From: an uncultured Christensenella sp.
GTDB lineage: Bacteria > Bacillota > Clostridia > Christensenellales > Pumilibacteraceae
NCBI GenBank assembly: GCA_910585955.1
Contig: CAJUGC010000006.1
Location: 1 to 64,000 of the forward strand
Reading direction: 5' to 3'
DNA: 64,000 bases
The notes under the pieces were generated by a model. It was not told the DNA's origin. It saw only the letters and a list, made by a program, of their open reading frames with translations, and did no database searches. The position numbers were made by a program, and so were the translations under genes. This document shows positions 25,650 to 35,231 of this stretch, in pieces; within the stretch, counting starts at the first letter, position 1, and every line of letters starts with the position of its first letter.

Positions 25650-27164
25650 ATGAAAAAGAAAATCATAAAATTTATATGTTTTATATTCAGTTTGATTTTG
25701 CCTTTCGCAGTTTTCTTTCTTGTCACTGAGCTTGTGGAAAATCAATACCGCAACACGTTTGTCGCGGAATTAGAGGACAAGTGCAATAGACTGAATAATA
25801 CGAGCGGCAAAAAGATAATCTTTGTAGGCGGATCGTCATTGCCGTTCGGGTTACGAAGCGATCTTATCGAGCAAGAGATAGAAGGGTATAGTGTTGTTAA
25901 TTTCGGTTTATATGCGACGCTCGGTACCAAAGTCATGATGGATCTGTCCAAAATGAACATAAATCAAGGCGATATAGTGGTGCTTGCCCCCGAGCTCAAC
26001 GAGCAGACGTATTCGCTATATTTTAACCCCGTGGCGTTGGAAGAAGCGCTTGACGGTTTTTCCTTTAAGTATAAAAATCTTTCGGTTGAAGATAATCTTT
26101 CGTTGTTTTATAATTACTATAAATTCGCATTTAAGAAACTCGAATACAGCGTAAAAAACAACGCGCCCGATCCCATAGGAATTTACAGGCACGATTCTTT
26201 CAATGAGTATGGAGATATATTTGTCGAGCGTGAGAACAATATTATGGTGGGCGGCGTCGATCCGAATATGGATGTTTATACAAACGACGAATTACTCGAC
26301 GACGAGTTTATAGATTATGTAAACGACTATATAGAATATGTGTACGATAGGGGCGCCGATATTTATTTCAACTTTAGCCCGACAAATCGTCTTGCGCTGA
26401 AATCCTCTAAGGTTGCCATGCGCGCTTTTCAGGATAAGCTTAAAGAAAAACTGAACTGCAATATTTTGTGCAATATAGAGGATTGCATAATCAACGAAGG
26501 GTATTTCTACGACACTAATTTTCATTTGAATTCCGCAGGAGCTATATACTTCACAAATATAATAGTAAACAATTTGAAGAGAGTTTTGAATTTAAATTAT
26601 TCACCGAGCCTGCCCGGAGATGATCCGGGCGAAAACCCCAATCCGGGAATTGACGTTCCGGATATTCCCCAAATGCCCGATTGGGGCGGCGTGGATGTTC
26701 CCGATATTCCGCCCGAGATAAAAACAGATTTCGATAAGTATAAGGGTGAAGTAAATATAGATTACATGGATTATTTCAATTACCGACTCGTCGGTTCGTC
26801 GTACAGGATTATAGGCGTAAAGGATGAGTACAAGGATATGGAAGAAGTGATTGTTCCGTCGGCGTATAATGGCAAAGCTGTTACCGCTCTGGCGTCCGAC
26901 GCATTCTTCGGATGTACGAGTTTGAAGAGGATACACATAGGATTGACAATAAAGCTGTTAGAGTATAAGTGTTTTAACGGTTGTATTTCTTTGCAGGGTA
27001 TTTATATGTACGAATTGGACGGCAATACTATAAGTGTTTCGGCAACAGATCTGTTTGAGGGATGCAGTAGAGACGTTAAAATATTTATTCTTGATGGGGC
27101 AAACTATTCGACCGGCTACACATGGGAACATTATTACGACCGTTTCGAGACTTTCAGTAGGTAA
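25650..27164 (+). CDS. SGNH-hydrolase-like partner of the MBOAT protein with C-terminal leucine-rich repeats
   Basis: A 504-residue protein with one N-terminal membrane anchor (about 5-27). The extracytoplasmic part looks like an SGNH/AlgX-DltD-like domain: VGGSSLPFGLRSD carries the candidate nucleophile Ser near 62, and DTNFHLNSAGA carries the Asp-x-x-x-His end of the triad near 288-292. A Pro/Gly/Asp-rich linker (about 320-355) leads to BspA-type repeats (about 385-470, ASDAFFGCTSLKRIHI). It lies 10 nt after the MBOAT frame. MBOAT/SGNH pairs transfer acetyl or similar groups to extracellular polysaccharide or teichoic acid. The leucine-rich tail is an unusual addition that may bind the target surface. 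The substrate is unknown. Confidence 0.72.
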   Translation: MKKKIIKFICFIFSLILPFAVFFLVTELVENQYRNTFVAELEDKCNRLNNTSGKKIIFVGGSSLPFGLRSDLIEQEIEGYSVVNFGLYATLGTKVMMDLSKMNINQGDIVVLAPELNEQTYSLYFNPVALEEALDGFSFKYKNLSVEDNLSLFYNYYKFAFKKLEYSVKNNAPDPIGIYRHDSFNEYGDIFVERENNIMVGGVDPNMDVYTNDELLDDEFIDYVNDYIEYVYDRGADIYFNFSPTNRLALKSSKVAMRAFQDKLKEKLNCNILCNIEDCIINEGYFYDTNFHLNSAGAIYFTNIIVNNLKRVLNLNYSPSLPGDDPGENPNPGIDVPDIPQMPDWGGVDVPDIPPEIKTDFDKYKGEVNIDYMDYFNYRLVGSSYRIIGVKDEYKDMEEVIVPSAYNGKAVTALASDAFFGCTSLKRIHIGLTIKLLEYKCFNGCISLQGIYMYELDGNTISVSATDLFEGCSRDVKIFILDGANYSTGYTWEHYYDRFETFSR

Positions 27165-27170
27165 AACATT

Positions 27171-30017
27171 ATGAAAAAGATCAATAAGACCATTATTATT
27201 TTGTTTATGATCATGAGCACATTACTTTTGATGTGCTTGCTGTTAGGTTGCGATTTTGTGAGTTATGTTGATACCGCAAATACGCAGACCGTATCCGAAG
27301 AAATTGTTGTTTTGCGTAAAAGCTATGAGGATAAATTATATGCCGCAACGGCGGAGATAAAGTTTAGAGATAAGGAACAGAAGTTATTCGACTATGCCAT
27401 GCAGGATGCGATAAACGAGCTTAACGAGTGCATTTCCGAGGATGAACTCAACAAGGTGTATGATAAGCATTTTGCCATAATAGACGAGATTAAAACGGAC
27501 GAAGAATACTTGGAGGAAGAAGAAACGGCGGCGATAAATGCGTATCGCACGGCGGTAGTAACTCAAGCCGAAAAAAGTTATGATAAATCCAAATACGGCT
27601 CGGAGCAGGTTACATATCTTAATGCCGTATTTGCGGAGTTTAAAGACGGGATTCTTCAAACCGATGATACGGAAGAAATGGACGCATTATTGCAGAATTT
27701 CTATTTCGATATTCACAAGGAAAATGAAATATTAACCCTAATTGATTATGCGGATATTACAAAGTACGATGAATCGCAGAAAACTGCTTTGACAGAAATA
27801 TTGAACGCCTGTATTGAAAGTATTCGCGGCTGTGACAAAGATGAGGCTATTTCCGGAGCTCAAGAGCTTTATAAATATGCTATTTACAAAATCGATACGG
27901 TGAATAAAATCAAAGAATATGTGGATTTGACTTTATATAGAAAAGAACAGGTAAATGAAATAGAGAAAATAAAAGATGAATATATAGCGCTTGCCGAAAA
28001 GGCGACATCTAAAACCGAGAGCGATAACGTATTTAGGGAATATCAGATTACTTTATACAATATTCCGACGGATGAACTGCTGTATAATGAGGAGTTGAAT
28101 ATACTAAAAGAAGAGCTTTATAATGCGCTTACCGATTCTTATAAATTGTCATATTACGACGAGAGCCAAACCATTACGGTAAATCAGCTTTTTCAACAGT
28201 ATCTTGAGATGGCGGCGAGCGTAACTCAAAAAGAAGATGTTCTATCCCAATATATTATTATCAGGAATAGGCTCGATTCGGTGAAGACAAAGGAAGATAT
28301 AGCCGAAGAAGAAAGAATTAAGCTAATAGAAGAATTGTATACCGACCTGTTAAACAGAGTAGAACAAAATGCCGATGGGTTGGATAAGAATGTAATTCTT
28401 CGGAGAGCGCAACAAGCTTATGCCGATATGAAGGACAGAGTTTCACTAAGCGGGGTGCGCGAGGTATATATCGCCTCAATGCACGATATTTCGCCGAGAT
28501 ATGCGTTGCGGTTTGATTTGCAAGAATACAATAATGAGGTTTACTACAGAGAAAGCGAGAAAAAAGAAGTTGATTTGATTAAGAAAGAGTATCTTTCGAG
28601 AATGACCGACAGTATGAGCATTGATGAAACAAGGAGCATTTTCGAAGAAGCAAAAAGGGCGATAGATGTTATTAAAACCAATGACGATTTATGGAATGAC
28701 AGCGTGGAAGCATTTCGCACCGAATTACATTCGCTATATGGCGACGCAATTCTCGAAGAACCGAGAAGTCTTATAGAGGCAAACGATTATAGCGAGTTGG
28801 CGAACATTATTGATTATTACGCATTCTATCAACTAAGCGCCGATGAATTCGTCTGTGATACTTTTAGAGTAAAGCTTAATTTTGAGCATAATGATGCTTG
28901 GACAGAGTTGGTTAATGTATATTGGTATTGTGAACTGATCAGAACGGCAGTGGGGATAGATGCTTATTTTGAAAACAACAGCGATTACCTGGTTTTTATA
29001 CTTACACCGTATAATTTTGCAAGTACTACAAATGATATTCCAAATGTGAAAAAAACAGATAGTCTTGTCGAATTTGATTCCGATAAATCGCAATTTGTTT
29101 CGCGTTCGGAAGACTTTGACGATTTTGGATATTATTCATATGCACGCACTATAAAAGTTTGGAATTCTCAACAACTTTGGTACGCTTTAGAGCACGAGTA
29201 CATTCCCGTATGTGTGCCGGATTCACCGGCAGAAAAAGTGATAAATCGCGCAAAAGAAATTCTTCGCGATATTATCATGGAAGGTATGACCGAGGAAGAG
29301 AAAATCTTTCAAATATATACATGGTTTGGCAGAAACGGACGATATGACTCTAATTATAAAAAACATTCGGACAATGCGGAATTATCATGTCAAATGCGTA
29401 GTTATCATGTTGAAGGGGCATTGTTCGATAAATTGGGTATATGTTATAGTTATGCTAAAGCTTTCCTTCTGTTGGCAAGAATTGAGGGAGTAGAGACTTA
29501 TTATATTTTTGGCTCTAATGGTAGCGATAAAATTGATTATAATGTTACACAACACGGATACAATTATTTTAAAGTGAATAATAATTGGTTTTTATGTGAT
29601 CCTGTCAGAAGTTTTTGGGGGAGCCCATCTGATAGAATGGCGACATATGAATATTTTATGTTGCCTGCAATAAATTATCATGATCGCTTCTTAGGAATAA
29701 CAAAAATATGTGTTCATAAAGATATAGATAAATTGATATTAGACGAAGCCTACGTTGATTGGAGTATTTATCAGTCTTTTAAAGTGAACAACGCTAATGC
29801 TTTTGTTACAGATGTGAGTGATTTGAAAGTAAAAATCTCAAATTTTATTGATGGAACTACAGCTTGTTTTTCTTTGTTTTGTGATAAGGGCAATATTGAT
29901 AGTGTAGTAGACTACTTAATTTCTTACTGCCAAGAATACAATTTTAATTATAATATTGTTAAATTGGCCGATAATGCTGTAGCTGAAATCTTAGTAATAA
30001 AAGAAGAAAACAGTTAA
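27171..30017 (+). CDS. Large lipoprotein with C-terminal transglutaminase-like domain
   Basis: A 948-residue lipoprotein. The signal ends LLLGCDF (Cys 27). Residues about 40-560 are almost wholly helical and charged, with loosely repeated units of about 80-90 residues (each with a KYDESQ- or YRKEQ-like start), like a long stalk. The C-terminal third has a transglutaminase/protease-like core: LGICYSYAKAF (Cys near 760), TQHGYNYFKVNNNWFLCD (His near 795, Asp near 806). Such domains cut or cross-link surface proteins. It starts 6 nt after the SGNH-like gene and ends the cluster; a terminator follows. The last 200 codons are strongly AT-rich. Confidence 0.72.
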   Translation: MKKINKTIIILFMIMSTLLLMCLLLGCDFVSYVDTANTQTVSEEIVVLRKSYEDKLYAATAEIKFRDKEQKLFDYAMQDAINELNECISEDELNKVYDKHFAIIDEIKTDEEYLEEEETAAINAYRTAVVTQAEKSYDKSKYGSEQVTYLNAVFAEFKDGILQTDDTEEMDALLQNFYFDIHKENEILTLIDYADITKYDESQKTALTEILNACIESIRGCDKDEAISGAQELYKYAIYKIDTVNKIKEYVDLTLYRKEQVNEIEKIKDEYIALAEKATSKTESDNVFREYQITLYNIPTDELLYNEELNILKEELYNALTDSYKLSYYDESQTITVNQLFQQYLEMAASVTQKEDVLSQYIIIRNRLDSVKTKEDIAEEERIKLIEELYTDLLNRVEQNADGLDKNVILRRAQQAYADMKDRVSLSGVREVYIASMHDISPRYALRFDLQEYNNEVYYRESEKKEVDLIKKEYLSRMTDSMSIDETRSIFEEAKRAIDVIKTNDDLWNDSVEAFRTELHSLYGDAILEEPRSLIEANDYSELANIIDYYAFYQLSADEFVCDTFRVKLNFEHNDAWTELVNVYWYCELIRTAVGIDAYFENNSDYLVFILTPYNFASTTNDIPNVKKTDSLVEFDSDKSQFVSRSEDFDDFGYYSYARTIKVWNSQQLWYALEHEYIPVCVPDSPAEKVINRAKEILRDIIMEGMTEEEKIFQIYTWFGRNGRYDSNYKKHSDNAELSCQMRSYHVEGALFDKLGICYSYAKAFLLLARIEGVETYYIFGSNGSDKIDYNVTQHGYNYFKVNNNWFLCDPVRSFWGSPSDRMATYEYFMLPAINYHDRFLGITKICVHKDIDKLILDEAYVDWSIYQSFKVNNANAFVTDVSDLKVKISNFIDGTTACFSLFCDKGNIDSVVDYLISYCQEYNFNYNIVKLADNAVAEILVIKEENS

Positions 30018-30104
30018 AAATTAAAAATCAGTTAATTTTCCATATGATATAATCCCACATGATAAATCGTTTGCCGAATTATCCGATGTTAAAAACAGAA
30101 TAAT

Positions 30105-30136
30105 AAAAAAATTGCGGCAGTATAGTCGCAATTTTT
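30105..30136. terminator. Terminator, right member of an identical pair
   Basis: The same stem and loop as at 23816-23847. It also ends leuA on the other strand (TTTTTTTATT). Confidence 0.8.
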
Positions 30137-30170
30137 ATGGGTTTTGCAAATTGATTTTTCTCATTGCAAG

Positions 30171-31838
30171 CTATCTTTTTACGAGCTTGTCGAACGAGCC
30201 GAGGAGGGCTTTTATCGACGCCTTCATGATGTCTGTGTCTATGCCGCAGGCAAAGTGCGTCTTGCCTGCTATGCCGTCGCTTATGCCGACGTAAGCCGCC
30301 GCGCGGGAGTGCGAACCCGATTCGAGCGCGTGCTCGGTGTAAAGGACGGTCGTAAAGCTTAGTTTGAAGTGAGCTTTGAGGGCGTTTGCCGCCGCGTCGA
30401 GCTGACCGTTGCCGCCTCCTTTGAGAAGTAACGGCGCGCCGTTTTCGAGAAGCTCCAAAGCAACGAGCGTGCGGTCGTCCTTTCTCTCGAGAGAGTAAGC
30501 GGAAAGCTCGAGCGGCGAGCATATGTTTACATAATTGTTTACGAACACGTCGCGCACTTCGTCGGGGGAGAGTTCGCGCTTGAGCTTGTCCGAAACGTGC
30601 TTGACTGTATAGCCGCAGTCCTCGCGCATTTTGGGCGGGAGATTGAAGCCGTAGCGCTTTTCGAGAAGGTAGCCTATGCCGCCCTTACCCGACTGCGAGT
30701 TTATGCGAATGACGTCGCCCTCGTAGTTGCGTCCGAGATCTTTCGGGTCGATAGGAAGATACGGCACGTCCCAATGCGCGGGCTTTTTGGTCTCGCGCCA
30801 CTTAAAGCCCTTGGCGATAGCGTCCTGGTGCGAGCCCGAGAACGCGGTAAATACGAGCTTGCCCGCATACGGTTGGCGGGGAGGGACGGTCATTGCCGTC
30901 AGTTTCTCGTATACGGAGACGGCTTCGGTTATGTTTGAAAAGTCGAGCTTCGGGTCAATGCCTTGGCAGTACATATTCAGAGCAAGTGTCACGATGTCTA
31001 CGTTGCCCGTGCGCTCGCCATTGCCGAAAAGAGTTCCTTCTATGCGGTCGGCTCCGGCGAGCAGAGCCATTTCCGCGTCTGCTACTCCGCAACCTCTGTC
31101 GTTGTGCGGATGCGAGGACAGCACTACCGCGTCGCGGTACTTAAGATTATTGTTCATGTATTCGACTTGGCAGGCATAGACGTGCGGCATACTGCACGAA
31201 ACGGTGACGGGCAAATTTATAATAGCCTTTTTGTCCGCTGTCGGCTTCCACACGTCGAGCACGGCGTTGCAAACCTCAAGCGCGTACTGAGGCTCGGTGC
31301 CCGTGAAACTTTCGGGCGAGTACTCGAATCGGTAGTCGCCGCCGTCGCGCTCGGCAAGTTCTTTAAGGAGTTTAGCCCCGTCCGTCGCTATCTTGAGGAT
31401 TTCGGCTTTGTCTTTGCCGAAAACCTGCTCGCGCTGGGCTACCGAAGTGGAATTATAAAGATGAACTATGACGTTTTTCGCGCCGCGTATAGCTTCGAAA
31501 GTCTTTTTTATTATGTGCTCGCGGCTCTGCGTGAGCACCTGAAGCGTCACGTCGTCGGGAACGAGCTTGTCCTCGATGAGCCTGCGCGTGAACTCGTATT
31601 CGGTCTCGCTTGCGGCGGGGAATCCTATTTCGATTTCCTTAAATCCGATTTTGACGAGATAGGCGAAAAATTCGAGCTTTTCTTCGAGCGTCATCGGGTT
31701 TATGAGCGCCTGATTGCCGTCGCGAAGATCGACCGAGCACCAAACGGGCGGGCGGTCTATTTTCGTCTTTTTCGTCCATGCAAAGCAGTCTGCAGGCGGC
31801 ATATGGAACAGAGTAGTGTATTTGTCCGTATTTTTCAC
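30171..31838 (-). CDS. leuA: 2-isopropylmalate synthase
   Basis: A 555-residue enzyme joining acetyl-CoA and 2-oxoisovalerate in the first committed step of leucine synthesis. The layout matches the long type-2 LeuA: the N-terminal PPVWCSVDLRDGNQALINPM leads a TIM barrel with the metal-binding HPHNDRGCGVADAEM. A C-terminal regulatory domain (about 430-555) with ALELLENGAPLLLKGGGNG is the usual site of leucine feedback. The GTG start at 31838 follows a distant AAGGAAC; the frame is open to 31928, but that would begin at the -35 box of the promoter. It is monocistronic, with a perfect promoter and a leader of about 55 nt. No T-box or attenuator is visible. Confidence 0.93.
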   Translation of the reverse strand: MKNTDKYTTLFHMPPADCFAWTKKTKIDRPPVWCSVDLRDGNQALINPMTLEEKLEFFAYLVKIGFKEIEIGFPAASETEYEFTRRLIEDKLVPDDVTLQVLTQSREHIIKKTFEAIRGAKNVIVHLYNSTSVAQREQVFGKDKAEILKIATDGAKLLKELAERDGGDYRFEYSPESFTGTEPQYALEVCNAVLDVWKPTADKKAIINLPVTVSCSMPHVYACQVEYMNNNLKYRDAVVLSSHPHNDRGCGVADAEMALLAGADRIEGTLFGNGERTGNVDIVTLALNMYCQGIDPKLDFSNITEAVSVYEKLTAMTVPPRQPYAGKLVFTAFSGSHQDAIAKGFKWRETKKPAHWDVPYLPIDPKDLGRNYEGDVIRINSQSGKGGIGYLLEKRYGFNLPPKMREDCGYTVKHVSDKLKRELSPDEVRDVFVNNYVNICSPLELSAYSLERKDDRTLVALELLENGAPLLLKGGGNGQLDAAANALKAHFKLSFTTVLYTEHALESGSHSRAAAYVGISDGIAGKTHFACGIDTDIMKASIKALLGSFDKLVKR

Positions 31839-31899
31839 GTTTGAAGCACCGTTCCTTAAAAGATTTAACGATTTATACGAATAAAGTGTTATGTGTACT

Positions 31900-31928
31900 A
31901 TTATAGCATTAAACCGTATGACTGTCAA
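31900..31928 (-). promoter_or_regulatory. leuA promoter
   Basis: On the minus strand, TTGACA, 17 nt, TATAAT, a full consensus. Confidence 0.85.
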
Positions 31929-32012
31929 ACGATTTTCTTGTTTGGCTTTTTGCGCGGCTTTATTGTTTTATCTTTTTGTCGAAAAAGTAAGGAAAAAGTA
32001 AGACGATTTTGA

Positions 32013-32042
32013 TTGCAATGTGCGCGTTGCATATGTTATAAT
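32013..32042 (+). promoter_or_regulatory. guaA promoter
   Basis: TTGCAA, 18 nt, TATAAT. The leader is only about 35 nt, so no purine riboswitch precedes guaA. Confidence 0.7.
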
Positions 32043-32082
32043 ATGTGCATAAATTTTCACATAAGGCAAGGAGAAAACATCA

Positions 32083-33609
32083 ATGAACAATCAGACCGTA
32101 GTCGTGCTCGATTTCGGAGGACAGTATAACCAACTAATAGCGCGCAGGGTGCGCGAATGCGGCGTTTATTGCGAGCTTCTGCCGTATAACACAAAGCTTG
32201 AAAAGCTCAAAAAGCTCGAACCGATTGGCATAATTCTTACGGGCGGTCCGAGTTCGGTCACGGAAAAGGGCGCGCCGATTTTGTCGGAAGAAGTATTGAA
32301 ACTCGGAGTTCCCGTTCTCGGCATTTGTTACGGTTGCCAATTGTTGTCGTATATGCACGGCGGAACGGTAACGGGCGGCGCTCGCGAGTACGGAAAGCGC
32401 ACGCTGAAAACAAAAGGCGGCGCTCTCTTTAAAGACGTGCCAAAGGAATCGACTTGTTGGATGAGCCACAGCTATTTTGTGGGAAAAGCGCCCGAGGGTT
32501 GCATTGTTACGGCGAGCACCGACACCTGTCCCACGGCGGCGTACGAGAATGAGAAAGAAAAATACTACGGCGTTCAGTTTCATCCCGAAGTCATGCACAC
32601 GCAGTACGGCATGAAAGTGCTTGAAAATTTCCTTTTCGGAGTGTGTAAAGCGAAAGGCGATTGGACTATGAAGAACTTTGCCGAAAGAACCATTGCCGCT
32701 TTAAAGGAAAAGATAGGCGACAAAAAAGTGCTTTGCGCGCTCTCGGGCGGCGTAGACAGCGCGGTTGCGGCGACGCTCGTACACAAGGCGTGTAAGAACC
32801 TCGTTTGCGTATTCGTCGATCACGGGCTTTTGAGAAAGGGCGAAGCCGAAGAGGTCGAGCGCGTATTCCGCGACGAACAGGGAATGAAACTCATAACCGT
32901 GGACGCGTCCGAAAGATTTTTGAAAAAGCTCGAAGGCGTAGTCGAGCCGGAAGCCAAGCGCAAAATTATAGGCGAAGAGTTTATAAGGGTGTTTGAGGAG
33001 GAAGCGAAAAAGATAGGTCATGTCGATTATCTCGTGCAGGGCACGATTTATCCGGACGTAATAGAGAGCGGGCTCGGCGATTCGGCTAAGATAAAGAGCC
33101 ACCACAACGTGGGAGCGCTCCCCGACGTCATAGACTTCGAAGAGATTGTCGAGCCGCTTCGCGATCTTTTCAAAGACGAGGTCAGAAAGTGCGGCTTCGA
33201 GATAGGTTTGCCGCGCCCGATAGTAATGCGTCAGCCCTTCCCGGGTCCCGGACTTGCGATAAGAATAATCGGCGACATAACGCGCGACAAGCTGTCGATA
33301 CTTCGCGACGCCGACTGCATTTTCCGCGAGGAAATAGCGCGCGCGGGGCTTGACGAGGAGATTTGGCAGTATTTCGCCGTACTCACCGGCGCACGCAGCG
33401 TAGGCGTTATGGGCGACGAGCGCACTTACGACTATACTCTCGCGCTTCGCGGCGTGACGAGCGTAGACGGCATGACTGCCGATTGGGCGCGTATTCCGTT
33501 TGACGTTCTCGAAACGATCAGCAATCGCATAGTCAACGAAGTCGGGCACATCAACCGCATAGTATACGATATTACGTCGAAGCCTCCCGCAACTATCGAA
33601 TGGGAATAA
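32083..33609 (+). CDS. guaA: GMP synthase (glutamine-hydrolysing)
   Basis: A 508-residue cytoplasmic enzyme that aminates XMP to GMP with ATP and glutamine-derived ammonia. The N-terminal class-I glutaminase domain has the nucleophile in GICYGCQLLSY (Cys near 84) and the His/Glu pair in QFHPEVMHT near 167. The ATP pyrophosphatase domain has SGGVDSAVAATL near 223 and the C-terminal dimerisation part ends PPATIEWE, as in nearly all GuaA proteins. AAGGAG is the ribosome site. It is monocistronic; repeats start just after the stop. Confidence 0.98.
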   Translation: MNNQTVVVLDFGGQYNQLIARRVRECGVYCELLPYNTKLEKLKKLEPIGIILTGGPSSVTEKGAPILSEEVLKLGVPVLGICYGCQLLSYMHGGTVTGGAREYGKRTLKTKGGALFKDVPKESTCWMSHSYFVGKAPEGCIVTASTDTCPTAAYENEKEKYYGVQFHPEVMHTQYGMKVLENFLFGVCKAKGDWTMKNFAERTIAALKEKIGDKKVLCALSGGVDSAVAATLVHKACKNLVCVFVDHGLLRKGEAEEVERVFRDEQGMKLITVDASERFLKKLEGVVEPEAKRKIIGEEFIRVFEEEAKKIGHVDYLVQGTIYPDVIESGLGDSAKIKSHHNVGALPDVIDFEEIVEPLRDLFKDEVRKCGFEIGLPRPIVMRQPFPGPGLAIRIIGDITRDKLSILRDADCIFREEIARAGLDEEIWQYFAVLTGARSVGVMGDERTYDYTLALRGVTSVDGMTADWARIPFDVLETISNRIVNEVGHINRIVYDITSKPPATIEWE

Positions 33610-33644
33610 TGCTCGTGCGAATATAAGCGTCGCTTTTCCATGTC

Positions 33645-33706
33645 AGACTTGCGTTTTCGCTTGGTCATGTACGCAGTAGTACATTCCCTGCGCGAAAGCC
33701 GCGTCT
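33645..33706. repeat. Hairpin repeat, GTAC-centred family, copy C (short)
   Basis: The core GGTCATGTAC-N6-GTACATTCCCT is nearly identical to copy B. Arms pair as AGAC...TTTTCGC with GCGAAAG...GTCT. It lies about 35 nt after the guaA stop. Confidence 0.6.
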
Positions 33707-33726
33707 TCCTCGAACTGCTCGCTTCT

Positions 33727-33853
33727 CTTCGCTCGAGGGCAACGCAATGTGCTGTCCGTCTCGCTTGTATCTAAGCCCTCGGGTGTAATTTTTCTTCGCT
33801 CGAGGGCAACGCAATGTGTTGTCCGTCTCGCTTGTATCTAAGCCCTCGGGTGT
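33727..33853. repeat. Two tandem copies of a 60-bp unit
   Basis: The copies lie at 33727-33786 and 33794-33853, identical but for one base (C/T), each starting CTTCGCTCGAGGGCAACGCA and ending CCCTCGGGTGT. The unit ends pair (CGAGGG with CCCTCG), so each copy can fold. No open frame makes sense here. Confidence 0.85.
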
Positions 33854-33874
33854 CCGTGCGTAATCCTTAAAAAA

Positions 33875-34030
33875 GGCTCCCCTTAGCAAGGGGAGCTGTC
33901 GCCGACAGGCGACTGAGGGGATTGTCAATAAACCACTACGCCGCACAAAAGCCCCTCGTCATTGCGAGCGCAAGCGAAGCAATCCAGACTATTATGGGAG
34001 CTGTCGCCGACAGGCGACTGAGGGGATTGT
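33875..34030. repeat. Dispersed-type repeats: a hairpin element and its partial duplicate
   Basis: At 33875-33925 the hairpin GGCTCCCCTTAGCAAGGGGA leads into a stretch whose last 35 nt (33891-33925) recur exactly at 33996-34030. Between them, 33957-33989 holds the ATTGCGAGCGCAAGCGAAGC type of repeat common in Clostridia and other genomes. The 34031-34088 stretch shows only the ribosome site of the next gene. Confidence 0.8.
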
Positions 34031-34088
34031 TACGGAAGAATGGCATAAAAACCAAATCGATAAATAAAATCAAAGGATCTTTAAAACC

Positions 34089-35060
34089 ATGACAGAACCC
34101 TTTGGGTGGGCGTTTGTCGGAGCGGGCGGTATTGCCCGTTCCGTTGCAAAGAGAATATTTCCAAGCGGCAGACACAGGCTCGTTTCCGTCTATAACCGTA
34201 CTTTTTCGCGTGCGGAGAAGCTCGCCCTAAAGTTCGGAGCGAAAGCGTATGCCTCTCTCGAAGAGGCGGTATGCGCGGACGGAGTAGACGGCGTGTATGT
34301 AAACGTCACCAACAATGTGCATTTCGATTTTGCGCTGGCGGCGCTTAAATGCGGTAAGCCCGTTTTGCTCGAAAAGCCCATGGTCACGCGTGCCGAGCAG
34401 CTCGAGCGGCTCATTACAGTGGCAAAAGAGCACGATGTATATCTTTGCGAAGCTATGTGGACGTGGTTTTCCGATAGTGCGAACGAAGTAAAACGCATAG
34501 TTTCGAGGGGCGAGCTCGGCAAAGTAACAAGCGCACGGATTTCGCTTTGCCTTCCAATAGCGTTCTCGAAGAAAAATCGTCTTTTGCGCCCCGAGCTTGC
34601 GGGCGGAGCGCTTCTCGACCTCGGCATATATCCCGTGACTTACGCCTATAGGCTTTTCGGGCTTCCGAAAGTCGTACAAAGTTCGGCGAAATTCAAGTGC
34701 GGCGTGGATATAAGCGACGATATAAAATTCATTTACGACGGCTTTGAGGTCACGATAATGACGGGTATTCGCTCCTTTCGCGGCGTAGGCGAAAGTTTGA
34801 AGATTGTGTGCGAAAACGGCAGGCTGACATCGGGGAATTATCACAGCGGAGCGGGGTTCAAGGTGAGCGGCGAAAAGAGTATGCGCTTTGCCTCCGACAA
34901 AAACGCGATGCTCGTTCAGTTTGATAGCGTAGCCTCCGAAATACGCGAGGGATTGAAGGAAAGCAGATATGTGCCGCTCGCGTGTTCCATGGACACGGCG
35001 CAGATAATGGACGGCATAAGGGACGGGATAGGACTTGTTTTTCCGTTTGAAGCCGAGTAA
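34089..35060 (+). CDS. Gfo/Idh/MocA-family oxidoreductase
   Basis: A 323-residue NAD(P)-dependent dehydrogenase for sugars, inositols or similar polyols. The N-terminal Rossmann fold begins WAFVGAGGIARSVAKRIFPS. The family's Lys-Pro motif is in GKPVLLEKPMVTR near 94. The C-terminal half is the usual alpha/beta substrate domain, with GGALLDLGIYPVTYAYRLFG holding the conserved Asp-x-x-x-His-like region in variant form (DLGIYP). AAAGGA precedes the ATG. It stands alone behind a repeat-rich stretch, so the substrate cannot be inferred. Confidence 0.9.
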   Translation: MTEPFGWAFVGAGGIARSVAKRIFPSGRHRLVSVYNRTFSRAEKLALKFGAKAYASLEEAVCADGVDGVYVNVTNNVHFDFALAALKCGKPVLLEKPMVTRAEQLERLITVAKEHDVYLCEAMWTWFSDSANEVKRIVSRGELGKVTSARISLCLPIAFSKKNRLLRPELAGGALLDLGIYPVTYAYRLFGLPKVVQSSAKFKCGVDISDDIKFIYDGFEVTIMTGIRSFRGVGESLKIVCENGRLTSGNYHSGAGFKVSGEKSMRFASDKNAMLVQFDSVASEIREGLKESRYVPLACSMDTAQIMDGIRDGIGLVFPFEAE

Positions 35061-35068
35061 AAAAATAC

Positions 35069-35103
35069 CCGTCGAAAGGCAAACGAACTTTCGGCGGTTT
35101 TTT
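35069..35103 (+). terminator. Terminator after the oxidoreductase
   Basis: A 10-bp stem CCGTCGAAAG/CTTTCGGCGG (one T-G pair), 9-nt loop and TTTTTT. Confidence 0.8.
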
Positions 35104-35135
35104 ATTCGACAGTATGCGGAGTGTAAAAAAATTAC

Positions 35136-35164
35136 TTGACTTTTACAGTTTTAAATGGTATAGT
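35136..35164 (+). promoter_or_regulatory. Promoter of the surface-protein pair
   Basis: TTGACT, 17 nt, TATAGT. It lies inside the open frame upstream of 35232 and therefore supports the later start. Confidence 0.75.
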
Positions 35165-35231
35165 AATATGTAAGTATAAGTATATTTTCCGCACGACGTT
35201 TATGCGGAAATTCGCTTTTAAGGAGCTGACT

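Noticed and set aside
31839..31928. Leucine T-box or attenuator before leuA
   Set aside because: The leader is only about 55 nt and contains neither a T-box motif nor a terminator.
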